DNA of 39,401 nucleotides from Rhodospirillaceae bacterium (lineage in GTDB: Bacteria; Pseudomonadota; Alphaproteobacteria; Thalassobaculales; Thalassobaculaceae). The stretch is taken from contig PANE01000005.1 of NCBI GenBank assembly GCA_002708305.1, forward strand, positions 48,398-87,798. Direction: 5' to 3'. Numbering within the stretch: the stretch's first letter is position 1; every line of letters starts with the position of its first letter. Shown one piece after another: positions 24,706 through 33,462 of the stretch. The notes under the pieces are model-generated. The model was not told where the DNA came from. It did no database searches and saw only the letters and a list, made by a program, of their open reading frames with translations. The position numbers and the translations under genes were made by a program.

Positions 24706-25421
24706 AGGCGAATAACGACAAAGGCATCGCAATGTTGCTGGCACTCTTTGCTCTAGCAATAATTTCTACCCTTGCTCTTACAATAACGGGAAAAGGTCAA
24801 GATGCCCTCAATAAAAACCAAGTGGCAATTAAAAGAGCTCAAAATCTTGCGCTTGTAGAAGGCGCCATTCAAGCAATTTATCCAATCCTCTTAGGCAAAA
24901 ATAGAGATCAAATTTTAAAAAATAATAATGGTCGTATTCAGCAAGAGGTAAACGGAGTTAAAATCATCGTTGAAGTTAATGATGCCTGTGGCAAATGGGA
25001 TCTCAATCATGGTCATCTAAATACTTTAGATGCGTTATTAGCGCGGTTAGTGCCAACAGAGACAAAAGTTTTTAGAAAAGAATTAATTAAAGCAAGAAAT
25101 AATGGCATTGGGTTTCAGCATATCAGCCAGATTTTATCCTTACCCGGCGCAAGTAAAGGTAGGTTATCTGAACTTATTGGTGAGGTTACAGTTTATTGCT
25201 ATGTGCCACAGGTAGACCCTTTGCAAAGTTCCGATTATATGAAAAACTTATTGCGATCTTTACCAAGCTACTCTAGTGGACCGGGACCAGGCAGAGCTTT
25301 CAAACTTAAAGCAACCAATAACCTGGGAGCAGGATCAAATATAACCATAGATGCATACTTGGGTATTACAGATGATGAACTAAACCCAATAAAAATTTTA
25401 AACTGGCAATCCAACTACTAA
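24702..25421 (+). CDS. gspK: T2SS minor pseudopilin GspK
   Basis: This 239-residue protein has a pilin-like N-terminus in which the processing site reads DKGIAMLLALFALAIIS: Gly at -1 but no Glu at +5, as is normal for GspK. The segment VNDACGKWDLNHGHLNTLDALLARL resembles the conserved D-x-G-x-x-N-LN motif of the family, and a helical alpha domain follows. It is a little shorter than typical GspK (about 280-330). It overlaps gspJ by 4 bases and is separated from gspL by 20 bases, the only real gap in the operon. Confidence 0.82.
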   Translation: MKANNDKGIAMLLALFALAIISTLALTITGKGQDALNKNQVAIKRAQNLALVEGAIQAIYPILLGKNRDQILKNNNGRIQQEVNGVKIIVEVNDACGKWDLNHGHLNTLDALLARLVPTETKVFRKELIKARNNGIGFQHISQILSLPGASKGRLSELIGEVTVYCYVPQVDPLQSSDYMKNLLRSLPSYSSGPGPGRAFKLKATNNLGAGSNITIDAYLGITDDELNPIKILNWQSNY

Positions 25422-25441
25422 GCTAGCTTTAAACAACATAA

Positions 25442-26503
25442 TTGAGCTATACCTTAATTCATAATTATCTTGTTAAAAGGTATGTGTCGACGGTGGGGAA
25501 TCTGGTTTCATTTTTGAGTTCGTGGTCAAAGGGTATTTCAAACAGTATTCCTTACCAATTGAAATCATTGATTGGCTTTGGGCAATATTACACAGTAATT
25601 GAAATCAAAGAGGTTAGCCTTATGATTTCTCAATTTCATGAAGGACATTTTACTAATTCAAAGTCACTTAGCGTCTTAGATGTAGAAGCAGTAAGGCAAG
25701 ATTACGATGGCACCCCGGTTCTAATTGTTCCAGACGGAGATAGTGTAACGCTGAATTTGAGCCTGCCCAAATCCGCATTAAGATCTCTCGACCAGCTTCT
25801 AGAAGAAGAGATACTAAGATTAACGCCTTTTGAAGTTTCCGAAGTGAACATAAGCTACGAGATAACCCCTTTGGAAAATGGTCAAGTAAATGTAGAAACA
25901 CACATAGTACCAAAATCTAAGTTGAATGAGATAAGCAAAAGAGTAGAACAATTCGGTTTGCTTCCAAGAATGGCAGTTGTTGATAGGAACAAATTATCTG
26001 ATGCTGAAAATTTTAATATTTTGGGTCACGGAACCGATCCCGCAAAGACAAAACTCTTCTTCAAAATTAAGGCTATTATATTCTTCATACTTTTCTTTGG
26101 TGCCATAGCTTCACCGTTTGTAAAACTGCAGATTAATATTAACAAGGCAGAGACAATTAGCCGTAACCTCAACAGCAAAGTTACTGCAATACAACTGAAA
26201 AGAAATAAATTGATACGGCTCGAAAATCAGTCACAAGTAATTAGAAATTTTGCGCAAAACCGGACTGCAATTATTGACTTATTGGACCTGGTTAGTGAGG
26301 CAGTGCCACCAACAGCATGGTTAACGCGTTATTCGACTAGCAACGGAACACTGACGATCCACGGATTTGCTCTAAACGCTTCACAAGTACTTTCGGAGTT
26401 AGCAAAAATAAAGACATTGTCATCAGCAACTTTTCGGTCACCTATCATAAAGAATGCTGTTGATAATCTTGAGCGTTTTCATATCACGGCAAAATTATTA
26501 TGA
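25442..26503 (+). CDS. gspL: T2SS assembly protein GspL
   Basis: This protein of up to 353 residues has a cytoplasmic actin-like N-terminal region (for example LIVPDGDSVTLNLSLPKSALRSL), one membrane helix near residues 210-228 (IIFFILFFGAIASPF) and a periplasmic ferredoxin-like domain. The second half also matches PilN. It recruits GspE to the membrane. The frame opens with TTG at 25442, which lacks a clear ribosome binding site. A GTG at 25484 with AAAAGG 3 bases before it is an alternative start. It overlaps gspM by ATGA. Confidence 0.82.
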   Translation: MSYTLIHNYLVKRYVSTVGNLVSFLSSWSKGISNSIPYQLKSLIGFGQYYTVIEIKEVSLMISQFHEGHFTNSKSLSVLDVEAVRQDYDGTPVLIVPDGDSVTLNLSLPKSALRSLDQLLEEEILRLTPFEVSEVNISYEITPLENGQVNVETHIVPKSKLNEISKRVEQFGLLPRMAVVDRNKLSDAENFNILGHGTDPAKTKLFFKIKAIIFFILFFGAIASPFVKLQININKAETISRNLNSKVTAIQLKRNKLIRLENQSQVIRNFAQNRTAIIDLLDLVSEAVPPTAWLTRYSTSNGTLTIHGFALNASQVLSELAKIKTLSSATFRSPIIKNAVDNLERFHITAKLL

Positions 26504-27063
26504 GAAAGGCAAAGGAAAAAAGAGAAGCTATGAACCCATTAAACTCTTGGGGTCTAGTAGTCTTGTTACTCTGTCTGATCTGGTTTGGAGGATCTACAAC
26601 CATTATTGATTTTGCGACCAAACAAAACCGTCACTTATCTCAAACCCTATCAATCGTAGAAAAGCAACAAGCCCTGCTAGCTAGGAGGCAGACATTAGAG
26701 ACGGCATTGGAGAAAGCTCTATCTGAGAAAAAAGGGATAACTTACCTTATTGACCCCCAAACAAAAAATCCATCGACTATTTTCCAATCCTTTGTGCGCG
26801 ACTTGGCAAAGAATACTGGAATAAGCCTTACAAAAATTAAAGCCCCACAGATCCAAAAAAATAAATATTTGACGTTATTAACTATGCAGTTTGAAGGTAT
26901 TGGTTCCATCAATAATGTTAGAGACTTTTTAATAAAAGCCGCCTCTTTCGAACCCATCGTTCGGATAGATAATTTAAATCTGGTTTCGATCAGTACAGAT
27001 GCCAACGATGCTAACCTTAATATCTCAATGCAAGTTTCTAGCTTAATGGATAAAAGTAAATGA
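26500..27063 (+). CDS. gspM: T2SS protein GspM (PilO-like)
   Basis: This 187-residue protein has a short basic N-terminus, one membrane helix (WGLVVLLLCLIWFGGST), a coiled-coil stretch (about 40-75) and a small periplasmic alpha/beta domain. This is the layout of GspM/PilO, which pairs with GspL in the inner-membrane platform. Identification rests mostly on layout and position; sequence conservation in this family is low. It overlaps gspL and the next gene by 4 bases each. Confidence 0.78.
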   Translation: MRKAKEKREAMNPLNSWGLVVLLLCLIWFGGSTTIIDFATKQNRHLSQTLSIVEKQQALLARRQTLETALEKALSEKKGITYLIDPQTKNPSTIFQSFVRDLAKNTGISLTKIKAPQIQKNKYLTLLTMQFEGIGSINNVRDFLIKAASFEPIVRIDNLNLVSISTDANDANLNISMQVSSLMDKSK

Positions 27064-27575
27064 GGCGAAAAAATTACTATTTTTTATCCATGCTCCTTTT
27101 ATTAGTGGTATTTTTGGCCGTAATTTGGTGGCCGGATGATCAAAACAGTTTCAAAGAAAACCCTAAACTCGAAACTGTAGCAACAAAATCCTTATTCGAG
27201 CTGCCAGATCAAGAAACACGTGATTATAAAAAAATAATAAGCCAACCATTATTTACTTCTGCGCGACGCCCTCCAACAGCAAAACGAACATTATTATTAG
27301 AAACAACCACTAAAACTGACCTTTTACTGCTTAAAATAAAAGGTATTGTTGCCAACGGCATAAAAAAAATGGTTCTCTTAGAACGAAATAATAAGTTGAT
27401 TGAGTTATATGAGGGAAGTCAGTTAGATGGCTGGACTTTGAAAAAAATTGGCCCTAATTCCATAATACTTTCTAAAGGGAAAGCAAAAATTAATCTTCTC
27501 AGAACTCGAGATGATAAAACGCCAACTATATCTAGAAACACAAAATGGCTTCCAAAAGATAGGTCTCCAAAATGA
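27060..27575 (+). CDS. T2SS GspC/GspN-like connector (HR domain, no PDZ)
   Basis: This 171-residue protein has one N-terminal membrane helix (FLSMLLLLVVFLAVIWW) and a periplasmic segment ISQPLFTSARRPP, typical of GspC/GspN-type proteins. A small beta domain follows (LLKIKGIVANG, VLLERNNKLIEL, GSQLDGWTLKKIGPNSIIL) that resembles the GspC homology region. No PDZ or coiled-coil domain follows. It probably links the inner-membrane platform to the secretin, as GspC does. Its stop overlaps gspD by ATGA. Confidence 0.72.
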   Translation: MRRKNYYFLSMLLLLVVFLAVIWWPDDQNSFKENPKLETVATKSLFELPDQETRDYKKIISQPLFTSARRPPTAKRTLLLETTTKTDLLLLKIKGIVANGIKKMVLLERNNKLIELYEGSQLDGWTLKKIGPNSIILSKGKAKINLLRTRDDKTPTISRNTKWLPKDRSPK

Positions 27576-29593
27576 GTTTGAGAAAAATAATAGCAGCAGC
27601 TACTGTATTTGTAGGTCTTTCCGCTTGTAATACATTGTTAGATAATGATGGAAAATCACTTATCTCCCACGCTCCATCTTCAACACATTCTATTCAGAGC
27701 AGTCTAAAAACCAATTCTAAAAAAGATCGGGTCAACGCAGAAGTTGTAACAAAACCGCCTCGCCAAGCAAGAACTATTAATGAAGTTTATCCGCCCATAA
27801 CAAAAACGAGTAAACCTGTATCGGTCATGCAACCAAAGCAAGCTATGATCGCAGGAAACTTGTCTGTAGAATTAAACAAAGTAGATATCAAACAAGCGAT
27901 AAAAATTATCCTCGGAGATATACTTAAACTTAACTACGTACTGCATCCAAATGTACAGGGATTAGTCACATTAAAGACAGTTCGTCCAATCACAAAAAAA
28001 CAGATGCTTGGGCTCGTTGATACACTGCTTGAGGCTCATGGATTTTCAGCAGTTCATGGAGATGGAATTGTAACAATAATTCCATTTAGCGGCGAGATCG
28101 CAGCTAAAGCACGCCATTTGATTAAAAATGCAGACCAAGGGTTTGGAGCTGAGGTTATACCCCTAAAGAATGTTTCTACAATCCAGATGCTCAAATTATT
28201 AACTCCTGTTATTGAAAAAAATGAAGCCATTGGTTTACCTGGAATTAATAACCTTTTGATTTTGTCCGGAACAAAAAACCAAAGGAAAACCCTGAAAACA
28301 TTTATAGATTTATTGGATGTCGACACAATAGCAGCACAACATGTTGCAATCATTAGTCTGCGTAATACTAAACCAGACATTATAATTGCTGAACTCAAGC
28401 AAGTTCTCAATGCGGGGGCTAATGGCCTTATTCGTTTCACTCCTGTAAAGAGGATCAATGCCCTTATGGCTATCGCTCCTAACCAAAAACTTATCGACGA
28501 TGTTAATCTTTGGGTTAAAAGATTAGATAGAACGCAAGATGCCGACCAAAGGCGTCTTTTTGTTTATTTTGTGAAACATAGCGAGGCCGCTGCCCTCACT
28601 GAGACGCTAAAAGGAGCCTTTTCTGGTTCCATTATGAGCTCAAAACGCTCTTCGGAAAAAACAGACGATACAAAGTCAGATAAGCAGACCCAAAATCCTC
28701 TTCGCCCCAATTTTAACCCCGATCTTGCAAGTAATTCTATCTTGGTGTGGGCAACTGGACGTGAATATGAATTAATATCTGAAGTGTTACTAAAACTAGA
28801 TATCCCTCCATTGCAGGTATTAATTGAAGGCACTGTATTGGAGGTCACACTGCAAGATAATTTGAGATATGGTTTTAAATACCTTATAGAATCAGGAAAC
28901 TTTCAATCCTTGTTCACACAAAGTAGCGCAACTGTTGTTTCGACTGTCCTTCCGGGATTTGGTGCTACGTTTGGAACTCAGAATAACACAAAAGCCGTGA
29001 TTGATGCGCTATCTGAGATAACAGAGGTTCGCGTTGTATCGTCCCCACAGCTATTGGTGATGGACGGAGGAACAGCCCGTCTTCATGTCGGAGATCAAGT
29101 GCCAATAGTTACCAGAACTTCGTCTACTACAGCCACTGATGACAATAGAATTACTAATGAAATAGAGTATCGCGATACTGGGGTAACTCTCGATATAACG
29201 CCAAAAGTGAAATCTAGTGGCGTTGTAACGTTAGATATTTCGCAAACAGTTAGTGATGTAGTTAGAACGAGTAGTTCTGATATTAATTCACCAACGATCC
29301 AACAAAGGCAAGTTGTCAGCAAAACAAGTCTTCAAAGTGGTACTACCGCTCTACTAGCCGGACTGATCCGAGAAGTTGAAACGGATATCAGTTCGGGCAT
29401 CCCGCTACTCCACAAAATTCCATTCTTGGGGCCTTTATTTGGAACCAGTGATGAAAAAAAACAACGCACTGAACTAGTCGTTCTCATCACACCAAAGGTT
29501 ATGAAGAACAAAACAGAGGCGCAAACAATTACGCAAGAAATTCTTCAAAAATATAAAGGCTTATTGAACCAAAACAACAGAATTAAGCCTTAA
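27572..29593 (+). CDS. gspD: T2SS outer-membrane secretin GspD
   Basis: This 673-residue secretin begins with a lipoprotein-type signal (VFVGLSAC, Cys19), so it may be lipidated and need no separate pilotin. An N0 domain (SVELNKVDIKQAIKIILGD, about 97-115) and several N1-N3 repeats follow (for example VIPLKNVSTIQMLKLL and ISLRNTKPDIIIAELKQVL). The secretin barrel occupies about 420-650: VLIEGTVLEVTL, VVSSPQLLVMDGGTARLHVGDQVPI, GVTLDITPKV and the final GIPLLHKIPFLGPLFG-LVVLITPKV. It should form the export channel in the outer membrane. Its stop codon shares one base with the start of the next gene. Confidence 0.95.
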   Translation: MSLRKIIAAATVFVGLSACNTLLDNDGKSLISHAPSSTHSIQSSLKTNSKKDRVNAEVVTKPPRQARTINEVYPPITKTSKPVSVMQPKQAMIAGNLSVELNKVDIKQAIKIILGDILKLNYVLHPNVQGLVTLKTVRPITKKQMLGLVDTLLEAHGFSAVHGDGIVTIIPFSGEIAAKARHLIKNADQGFGAEVIPLKNVSTIQMLKLLTPVIEKNEAIGLPGINNLLILSGTKNQRKTLKTFIDLLDVDTIAAQHVAIISLRNTKPDIIIAELKQVLNAGANGLIRFTPVKRINALMAIAPNQKLIDDVNLWVKRLDRTQDADQRRLFVYFVKHSEAAALTETLKGAFSGSIMSSKRSSEKTDDTKSDKQTQNPLRPNFNPDLASNSILVWATGREYELISEVLLKLDIPPLQVLIEGTVLEVTLQDNLRYGFKYLIESGNFQSLFTQSSATVVSTVLPGFGATFGTQNNTKAVIDALSEITEVRVVSSPQLLVMDGGTARLHVGDQVPIVTRTSSTTATDDNRITNEIEYRDTGVTLDITPKVKSSGVVTLDISQTVSDVVRTSSSDINSPTIQQRQVVSKTSLQSGTTALLAGLIREVETDISSGIPLLHKIPFLGPLFGTSDEKKQRTELVVLITPKVMKNKTEAQTITQEILQKYKGLLNQNNRIKP

Positions 29594-30735
29594 TGATCGG
29601 ACGACGTAAAAGTAAATTATTTTTGCTATTAAAAATAATGATTGCGGCTATCTTAAGTTTTTTCACTTTTGGTTGTCAAAGTTTTGCAGAACCGGTCTAT
29701 AACTCGTCGTCATTGGAACAAATAGAGGATCTCAAAAGAATAAAAGAGAGTACACGCAATCAGAGTAATTCTGGTACGAAGATGTTTTATGACCCAATCA
29801 ACGATGTAGCCGGTGCTGTGGCTAACGTCATCTATACTCAACGAGATCGATCCTGGGTAGAAGCATGCTTAATAATTTATGACATCTACCGACAGCTAGG
29901 CGGGGAAAAATTAAAACAATCTATTTTTTTCCAGGTAAAAGAAAATCTGTATTATGTTTCCATGTCCAATAAGACAGCTAGTTGGCACGACAACCAGGAT
30001 CAAGCGCTTGCAGGTTTCTTCTTTTCTCTAATAAGACAAAGTAAGGTGATGGCTGAATCGGCCTCTAAAACGAATTGGAATAAAAAATATGAGGATAAAG
30101 CTCTTAAAATTGAGAATATCTTAGCAAATGTGTTTAATGTTAATACTTTACCAATAAAGCTCGCTGTGGGCGAGACAAAAGAACTCAATTTCCCAGGGTC
30201 TGAAATTATAATTGCAGGACCTGCCATAGAAGTAAGGCCCACAACTAAGCTTGAAAACGGTGTTTCAGCAAAACTTTTCCGCACACGTCAATCTAAGGCT
30301 GGTTCACAATTTGTTTTTGGTTTCTCGAGTAATCAAAAATTTCGGCCAAAAAATCAAACAGAATTTATGTTGACCAACGATTCTACAGGCAATGGTTATT
30401 TGAAACCACCACTCACTAATTCTGCCACAGAACAAAAACTATCAAATGGTATAATGGACAGAATAGGGGTTAGTGGAGAAGTCAAACGCTACAAGTTAAT
30501 CCTAAACGAACCACAAAAGGTCAGTATATCTTCTAATGGACCTTCTGATTTAATAGCAAGGATTTCGGATAAACGTACCGGGAAGGTTATCGACACAGAC
30601 GATGACGGCGGCAAGGGGTACAATTTCTCAATCAGTCAGCCGCTACAGGCTGGGGAATATATCATCGAAGTACAACATTGTTGCGCAGGTACGGGGACGT
30701 TCAGTCTGAAATTACAGACTGAACGCGCAAACTAG
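29593..30735 (+). CDS. Exported protein of unknown function at the end of the T2SS operon
   Basis: I do not recognise this 380-residue protein as a whole. It has a basic N-terminus and hydrophobic signal (LFLLLKIMIAAILSFFTFGC). Cys may be lipidated but the lipobox is poor; cleavage after SFA is the alternative. The N-terminal half is mostly helical. The C-terminal 90 residues (RYKLILNEPQKVSIS..., AGEYIIEV, GTFSLKLQ) look like a PPC-type beta-sandwich, a domain often found at the ends of secreted enzymes. A Cys-Cys pair (QHCCAGTG) lies near the end. ATG and the gspD stop share one base (TAATG), so it is translated with the T2SS genes. It could be an accessory factor or a dedicated substrate. 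Confidence 0.75.
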   Translation: MIGRRKSKLFLLLKIMIAAILSFFTFGCQSFAEPVYNSSSLEQIEDLKRIKESTRNQSNSGTKMFYDPINDVAGAVANVIYTQRDRSWVEACLIIYDIYRQLGGEKLKQSIFFQVKENLYYVSMSNKTASWHDNQDQALAGFFFSLIRQSKVMAESASKTNWNKKYEDKALKIENILANVFNVNTLPIKLAVGETKELNFPGSEIIIAGPAIEVRPTTKLENGVSAKLFRTRQSKAGSQFVFGFSSNQKFRPKNQTEFMLTNDSTGNGYLKPPLTNSATEQKLSNGIMDRIGVSGEVKRYKLILNEPQKVSISSNGPSDLIARISDKRTGKVIDTDDDGGKGYNFSISQPLQAGEYIIEVQHCCAGTGTFSLKLQTERAN

Positions 30736-30740
30736 AAAGT

Positions 30741-32072
30741 TTATGGGGTTGTTTTTATACTCCTAACAGCACTTTTAAATCCTACATAGTCCCAGTTATC
30801 ATACTTAGAAAGTGCTAAATATGCCCTATCAACCGCTTTTTTTGCTGATTTAGCGAATGATTTCATTCCCATTCTATCGGCTGTAGAAAGAACAGAACTT
30901 ATTCCCATTATTGCTTGCTCAGCACCAACATAGTCCGAGAATTCTGCTTTATTTGCTTTTTCGACTAATCCCTTGAGTAGTTTAGCCACATCTTTTTTTC
31001 CAAATTTATGATTAGAGAACAAAGTCACTAACTCTGAAGACGTTTTCTTTAATGCTTTTGCAGCAGCTAGATATTTGGATTCACTTTCCGTAGTTGCTTT
31101 GTGTAACATCTTTGTCTGTTGCACCAGACGCGCACCTTTTTCTTTATCTATATCACTGACGATTATCTGTAACATTAACAAATTCGAGTCATCAAATCTT
31201 ACAACCCCTGGCCCTAGCCCGGTTCCCGGCCGTGGCTCCCATTTCTGCTCTATAATTGAGTGATGGCATGCCTGACAATCGAATAGAACTAACTCTGGAA
31301 AGAGACCATCTCTATTACGCTTAGGGTCTAAAACAGCATCCATTCTTCGTTCCAGCGACATTGCTTGACCTATTGCCCAGGTTTGAATGCCGTTAGCTAC
31401 CTTTTTACGTTTACGATAATCACTATCTATTTTATAATGAGCTGGCTGTATAGCAGTAAAGGTATCCAATTCAAAACTCATCCGTGGATGGCCTGCTCCC
31501 ATTATTCTATGCGTCACAAACTTAGTTTCATCACCGAAGTGGCAGGAAATACATAGTTCCGCACGCTTAACCGGATCTTCAGTAGGGTACAGTCCCGCTT
31601 TGACATTATCTTCATGAGTTCCAACACCAGACACATGCAATCCAAGCCACCGCTGACCGCCTCCGTGGCAAGCTTCACAACCAACACCATCCGAAATCTG
31701 AAATACTCGACCCCGTTTATTTTTGGGGACATTATCCGCGTGGCAATCAAGACAAATCTTTGCCTCGTGCGCTTTTCCAATACCTAAGTTTGCGGCTATC
31801 TTTTTAGAGGTCTTATTCATTAAAACAGAATATGCTTTGGAGTGAGGGTCATATTGCTCCCAAGTCATGTATTCATTTTGCAAAACCGTTGAACCCGCCC
31901 AAGGGGTGGTAGCTCCGTGGCACGTACTCCCTGCACAGCTTGTAACACCGAGATGGATATCACTAGCATTTTGCGGCAATACAGTTCCAGCTACAGCACC
32001 GCTTATTAGAAAAATTTTTAGCGCAGCGCTTAACAGTACAGTTTTAAAAATTTTTCTTAAATGCGAACTCAT
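30741..32072 (-). CDS. Five-haem periplasmic cytochrome c (cytochrome c554-like)
   Basis: This 443-residue protein has a signal peptide (FKTVLLSAALKIFLISGAVA) and five haem sites. Four are CxxCH: Cys107-His111 (CLDCH), Cys132-His136 (CEACH), Cys174-His178 (CISCH) and Cys266-His270 (CQACH). The first is a wider C-x4-CH (CAGSTCH, 46-52). The family resembles cytochrome c554/c-prime. The C-terminal 150 residues are helical, basic and haem-free. A strong GAGGGGG lies just before the ATG. It is downstream of a TPR membrane protein gene (35 bases) and convergent with the T2SS operon end, 5 bases apart. A role in periplasmic electron transfer is expected; donor and acceptor are unknown. Confidence 0.88.
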   Translation of the reverse strand: MSSHLRKIFKTVLLSAALKIFLISGAVAGTVLPQNASDIHLGVTSCAGSTCHGATTPWAGSTVLQNEYMTWEQYDPHSKAYSVLMNKTSKKIAANLGIGKAHEAKICLDCHADNVPKNKRGRVFQISDGVGCEACHGGGQRWLGLHVSGVGTHEDNVKAGLYPTEDPVKRAELCISCHFGDETKFVTHRIMGAGHPRMSFELDTFTAIQPAHYKIDSDYRKRKKVANGIQTWAIGQAMSLERRMDAVLDPKRNRDGLFPELVLFDCQACHHSIIEQKWEPRPGTGLGPGVVRFDDSNLLMLQIIVSDIDKEKGARLVQQTKMLHKATTESESKYLAAAKALKKTSSELVTLFSNHKFGKKDVAKLLKGLVEKANKAEFSDYVGAEQAIMGISSVLSTADRMGMKSFAKSAKKAVDRAYLALSKYDNWDYVGFKSAVRSIKTTP

Positions 32073-32107
32073 AATCTTTCCCCCTCACGTCATCCTAATA
32101 TCTTTTT

Positions 32108-32497
32108 TTACTTATTACCAGTGGTATGTCCCATTGCCTGTAACTCTATGAATGCTCTTCGTATTTCCGGGTCTTTTGGCAGAATTTCTGCCGCGGCAAC
32201 ATACGCAGAAACTGCCTCACTTAATTTACCTGCCTTAGCATAAAGTTCCCCGAGCCTTTTCAATGAAGTCCCATCTCGAGGATTCTTTTTCAAATACGCT
32301 GTTAAATCTTCTATTCTTTGTATTAAGTTTTGGGAACTCCCTGTATTTAGCCGCTGAGGAGCAATTGATTTTTCCTTTTTACTCAATTGAAAGCCTACTA
32401 ATGGAAGGACTATTAAAGTCACAACCAGAGCGAATATGATGCTATATAACTTCAACCCAGATATTGGATGCCCTACTCTACAACAAAGTTTAAACAA
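32108..32497 (-). CDS. Membrane-anchored TPR protein (CcmI/CycH-like C-terminus)
   Basis: This small protein of up to 129 residues has one N-terminal helix (LYSIIFALVVTLIVLPLVGF) and a periplasmic part with tetratricopeptide-like helices (DGTSLKRLGELYAKAGKLSEAVSAYVAAAEILPKDPEIRRAF). This resembles the TPR part of CcmI/CycH, which presents apocytochromes for haem attachment. Its position immediately upstream of a multihaem cytochrome gene supports a maturation role, but this is inferred. The frame starts with TTG at 32497, or possibly a TTG about 14 codons later; no clear ribosome binding site decides. It is divergent from the prepilin peptidase gene. Confidence 0.65.
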   Translation of the reverse strand: MFKLCCRVGHPISGLKLYSIIFALVVTLIVLPLVGFQLSKKEKSIAPQRLNTGSSQNLIQRIEDLTAYLKKNPRDGTSLKRLGELYAKAGKLSEAVSAYVAAAEILPKDPEIRRAFIELQAMGHTTGNK

Positions 32498-32545
32498 ACA
32501 TTTTGATGATATTAACTAATTTAAAAACAGAATGTCCAAGTTAAA

Positions 32546-33310
32546 ATGGATCACGCCAGTCCAATTTTGATTTTATTTGCTATTTGCTTCAGTCCCATTC
32601 TTGGAACCGTTACCGCTTTACTCGTTATAAAGTCGGCAACAACTAACGGCGCAGACCTAAAGAATTTTTGGAACTGTAATTTTTGCTCTAGGCCCCTACC
32701 ATGGAAAAATTTAATACCTATTTATGGGTTTATTTCAACGCAGGGTAAATGTCATGCCTGTTCCCAACCTGTAAATCCAGCTTACTTTGCATCCGAGGTA
32801 GTCACTCTAGGGATAGTCATTGTTATCTCTATAGCCATCGATGCAGCCAATTTAAAAGCAATGTTAATTGCGACCAGTCTGGCCTTGTTTCTTTTAGGAC
32901 TATCTATCTACGATTTCACAACACACAGAATACCAGATTTATTGACAATACCCTTTCTGCTGATGGGTTTGGCTCAATGCTACTTTTTTAATTTCACTTC
33001 AATAACAGATGGCTGTCTGGGAATGATCATAGGCGCAGTCGTAGCTGGAATAGTTGCAGTCCTTTACCAGAGCATCAAAAAGAAAATAGGACTGGGATGG
33101 GGCGACGTTAAGCTAATTGCCGGGTTAGGAGCCTGGTTAGGTTTGGAATCACTTCCTTTACTTATTTTTTTATCTTCAATCTCTGGTATTGTATTTATAT
33201 TTTTAAGGGGCATTAAAACTGGCAAACAGGTCTATAATGACAAAGTCCCGTTTGGACCCTTTTTATGCATAATTGGTTGGGGTTTGTGGGTTTTTAAAAT
33301 CACCTCATGA
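32546..33310 (+). CDS. gspO: Prepilin peptidase (GspO/PilD, A24 family)
   Basis: This 254-residue membrane aspartic protease processes pseudopilins. The catalytic aspartates are Asp123 (IYDFTTHRIPD) and Asp187 (GWGDVKLIAGLGAWLG, the GxGD motif). The zinc-type cysteines CNFC (44-47) and CHAC (69-72) that bracket the methyltransferase region are present, so N-methylation as well as cleavage is likely. Several helices follow and PFGPFLCI closes the protein. It is about 12 kb from gspE and 3 kb from gspD, separated by the cytochrome and TPR genes on the other strand. It should serve the four or five pseudopilins of the T2SS. Confidence 0.92.
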   Translation: MDHASPILILFAICFSPILGTVTALLVIKSATTNGADLKNFWNCNFCSRPLPWKNLIPIYGFISTQGKCHACSQPVNPAYFASEVVTLGIVIVISIAIDAANLKAMLIATSLALFLLGLSIYDFTTHRIPDLLTIPFLLMGLAQCYFFNFTSITDGCLGMIIGAVVAGIVAVLYQSIKKKIGLGWGDVKLIAGLGAWLGLESLPLLIFLSSISGIVFIFLRGIKTGKQVYNDKVPFGPFLCIIGWGLWVFKITS

Positions 33311-33364
33311 TTAATGCAAGTATCCGTTGAATAAAAAAAAAAAGCATATCGCCCATAAAGAGTT

Positions 33365-33393
33365 TTGACAGTCGTCGCAGGAAGGCTTAAAAA
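33365..33393 (+). promoter_or_regulatory. Sigma-70-like promoter of the electron-transfer operon
   Basis: A perfect TTGACA (33365-33370) is followed after exactly 17 bases by TAAAAA (33388-33393, 4 of 6 to TATAAT). Transcription would begin near 33400. It lies in the 152-base gap after gspO, so the FAD/cNMP/Fe-S gene is probably the first of a separate operon and not part of a T2SS transcript. Confidence 0.55.
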
Positions 33394-33411
33394 GTAATAA
33401 GGGAATGAGCT

Positions 33412-33421
33412 GACTGCAGTC
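33412..33421. promoter_or_regulatory. 10-base palindrome GACTGCAGTC downstream of promoter
   Basis: This perfect palindrome lies about 19 bases after the -10 element, roughly +12 to +21 of the predicted transcript and 41 bases before the start codon. Such a place would suit a repressor or a leader element. The half-site is short and chance cannot be excluded. Confidence 0.3.
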
Positions 33422-33462
33422 GAGTTTTTTGGGAGATAACTTAGTGACATTGTTTGTGTGTT

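Noticed and set aside
30000-30284. Antisense open frames across many genes, such as this one opposite the exported protein gene
   Set aside because: They overlap well-supported genes, lack ribosome binding sites and have no recognisable protein features.
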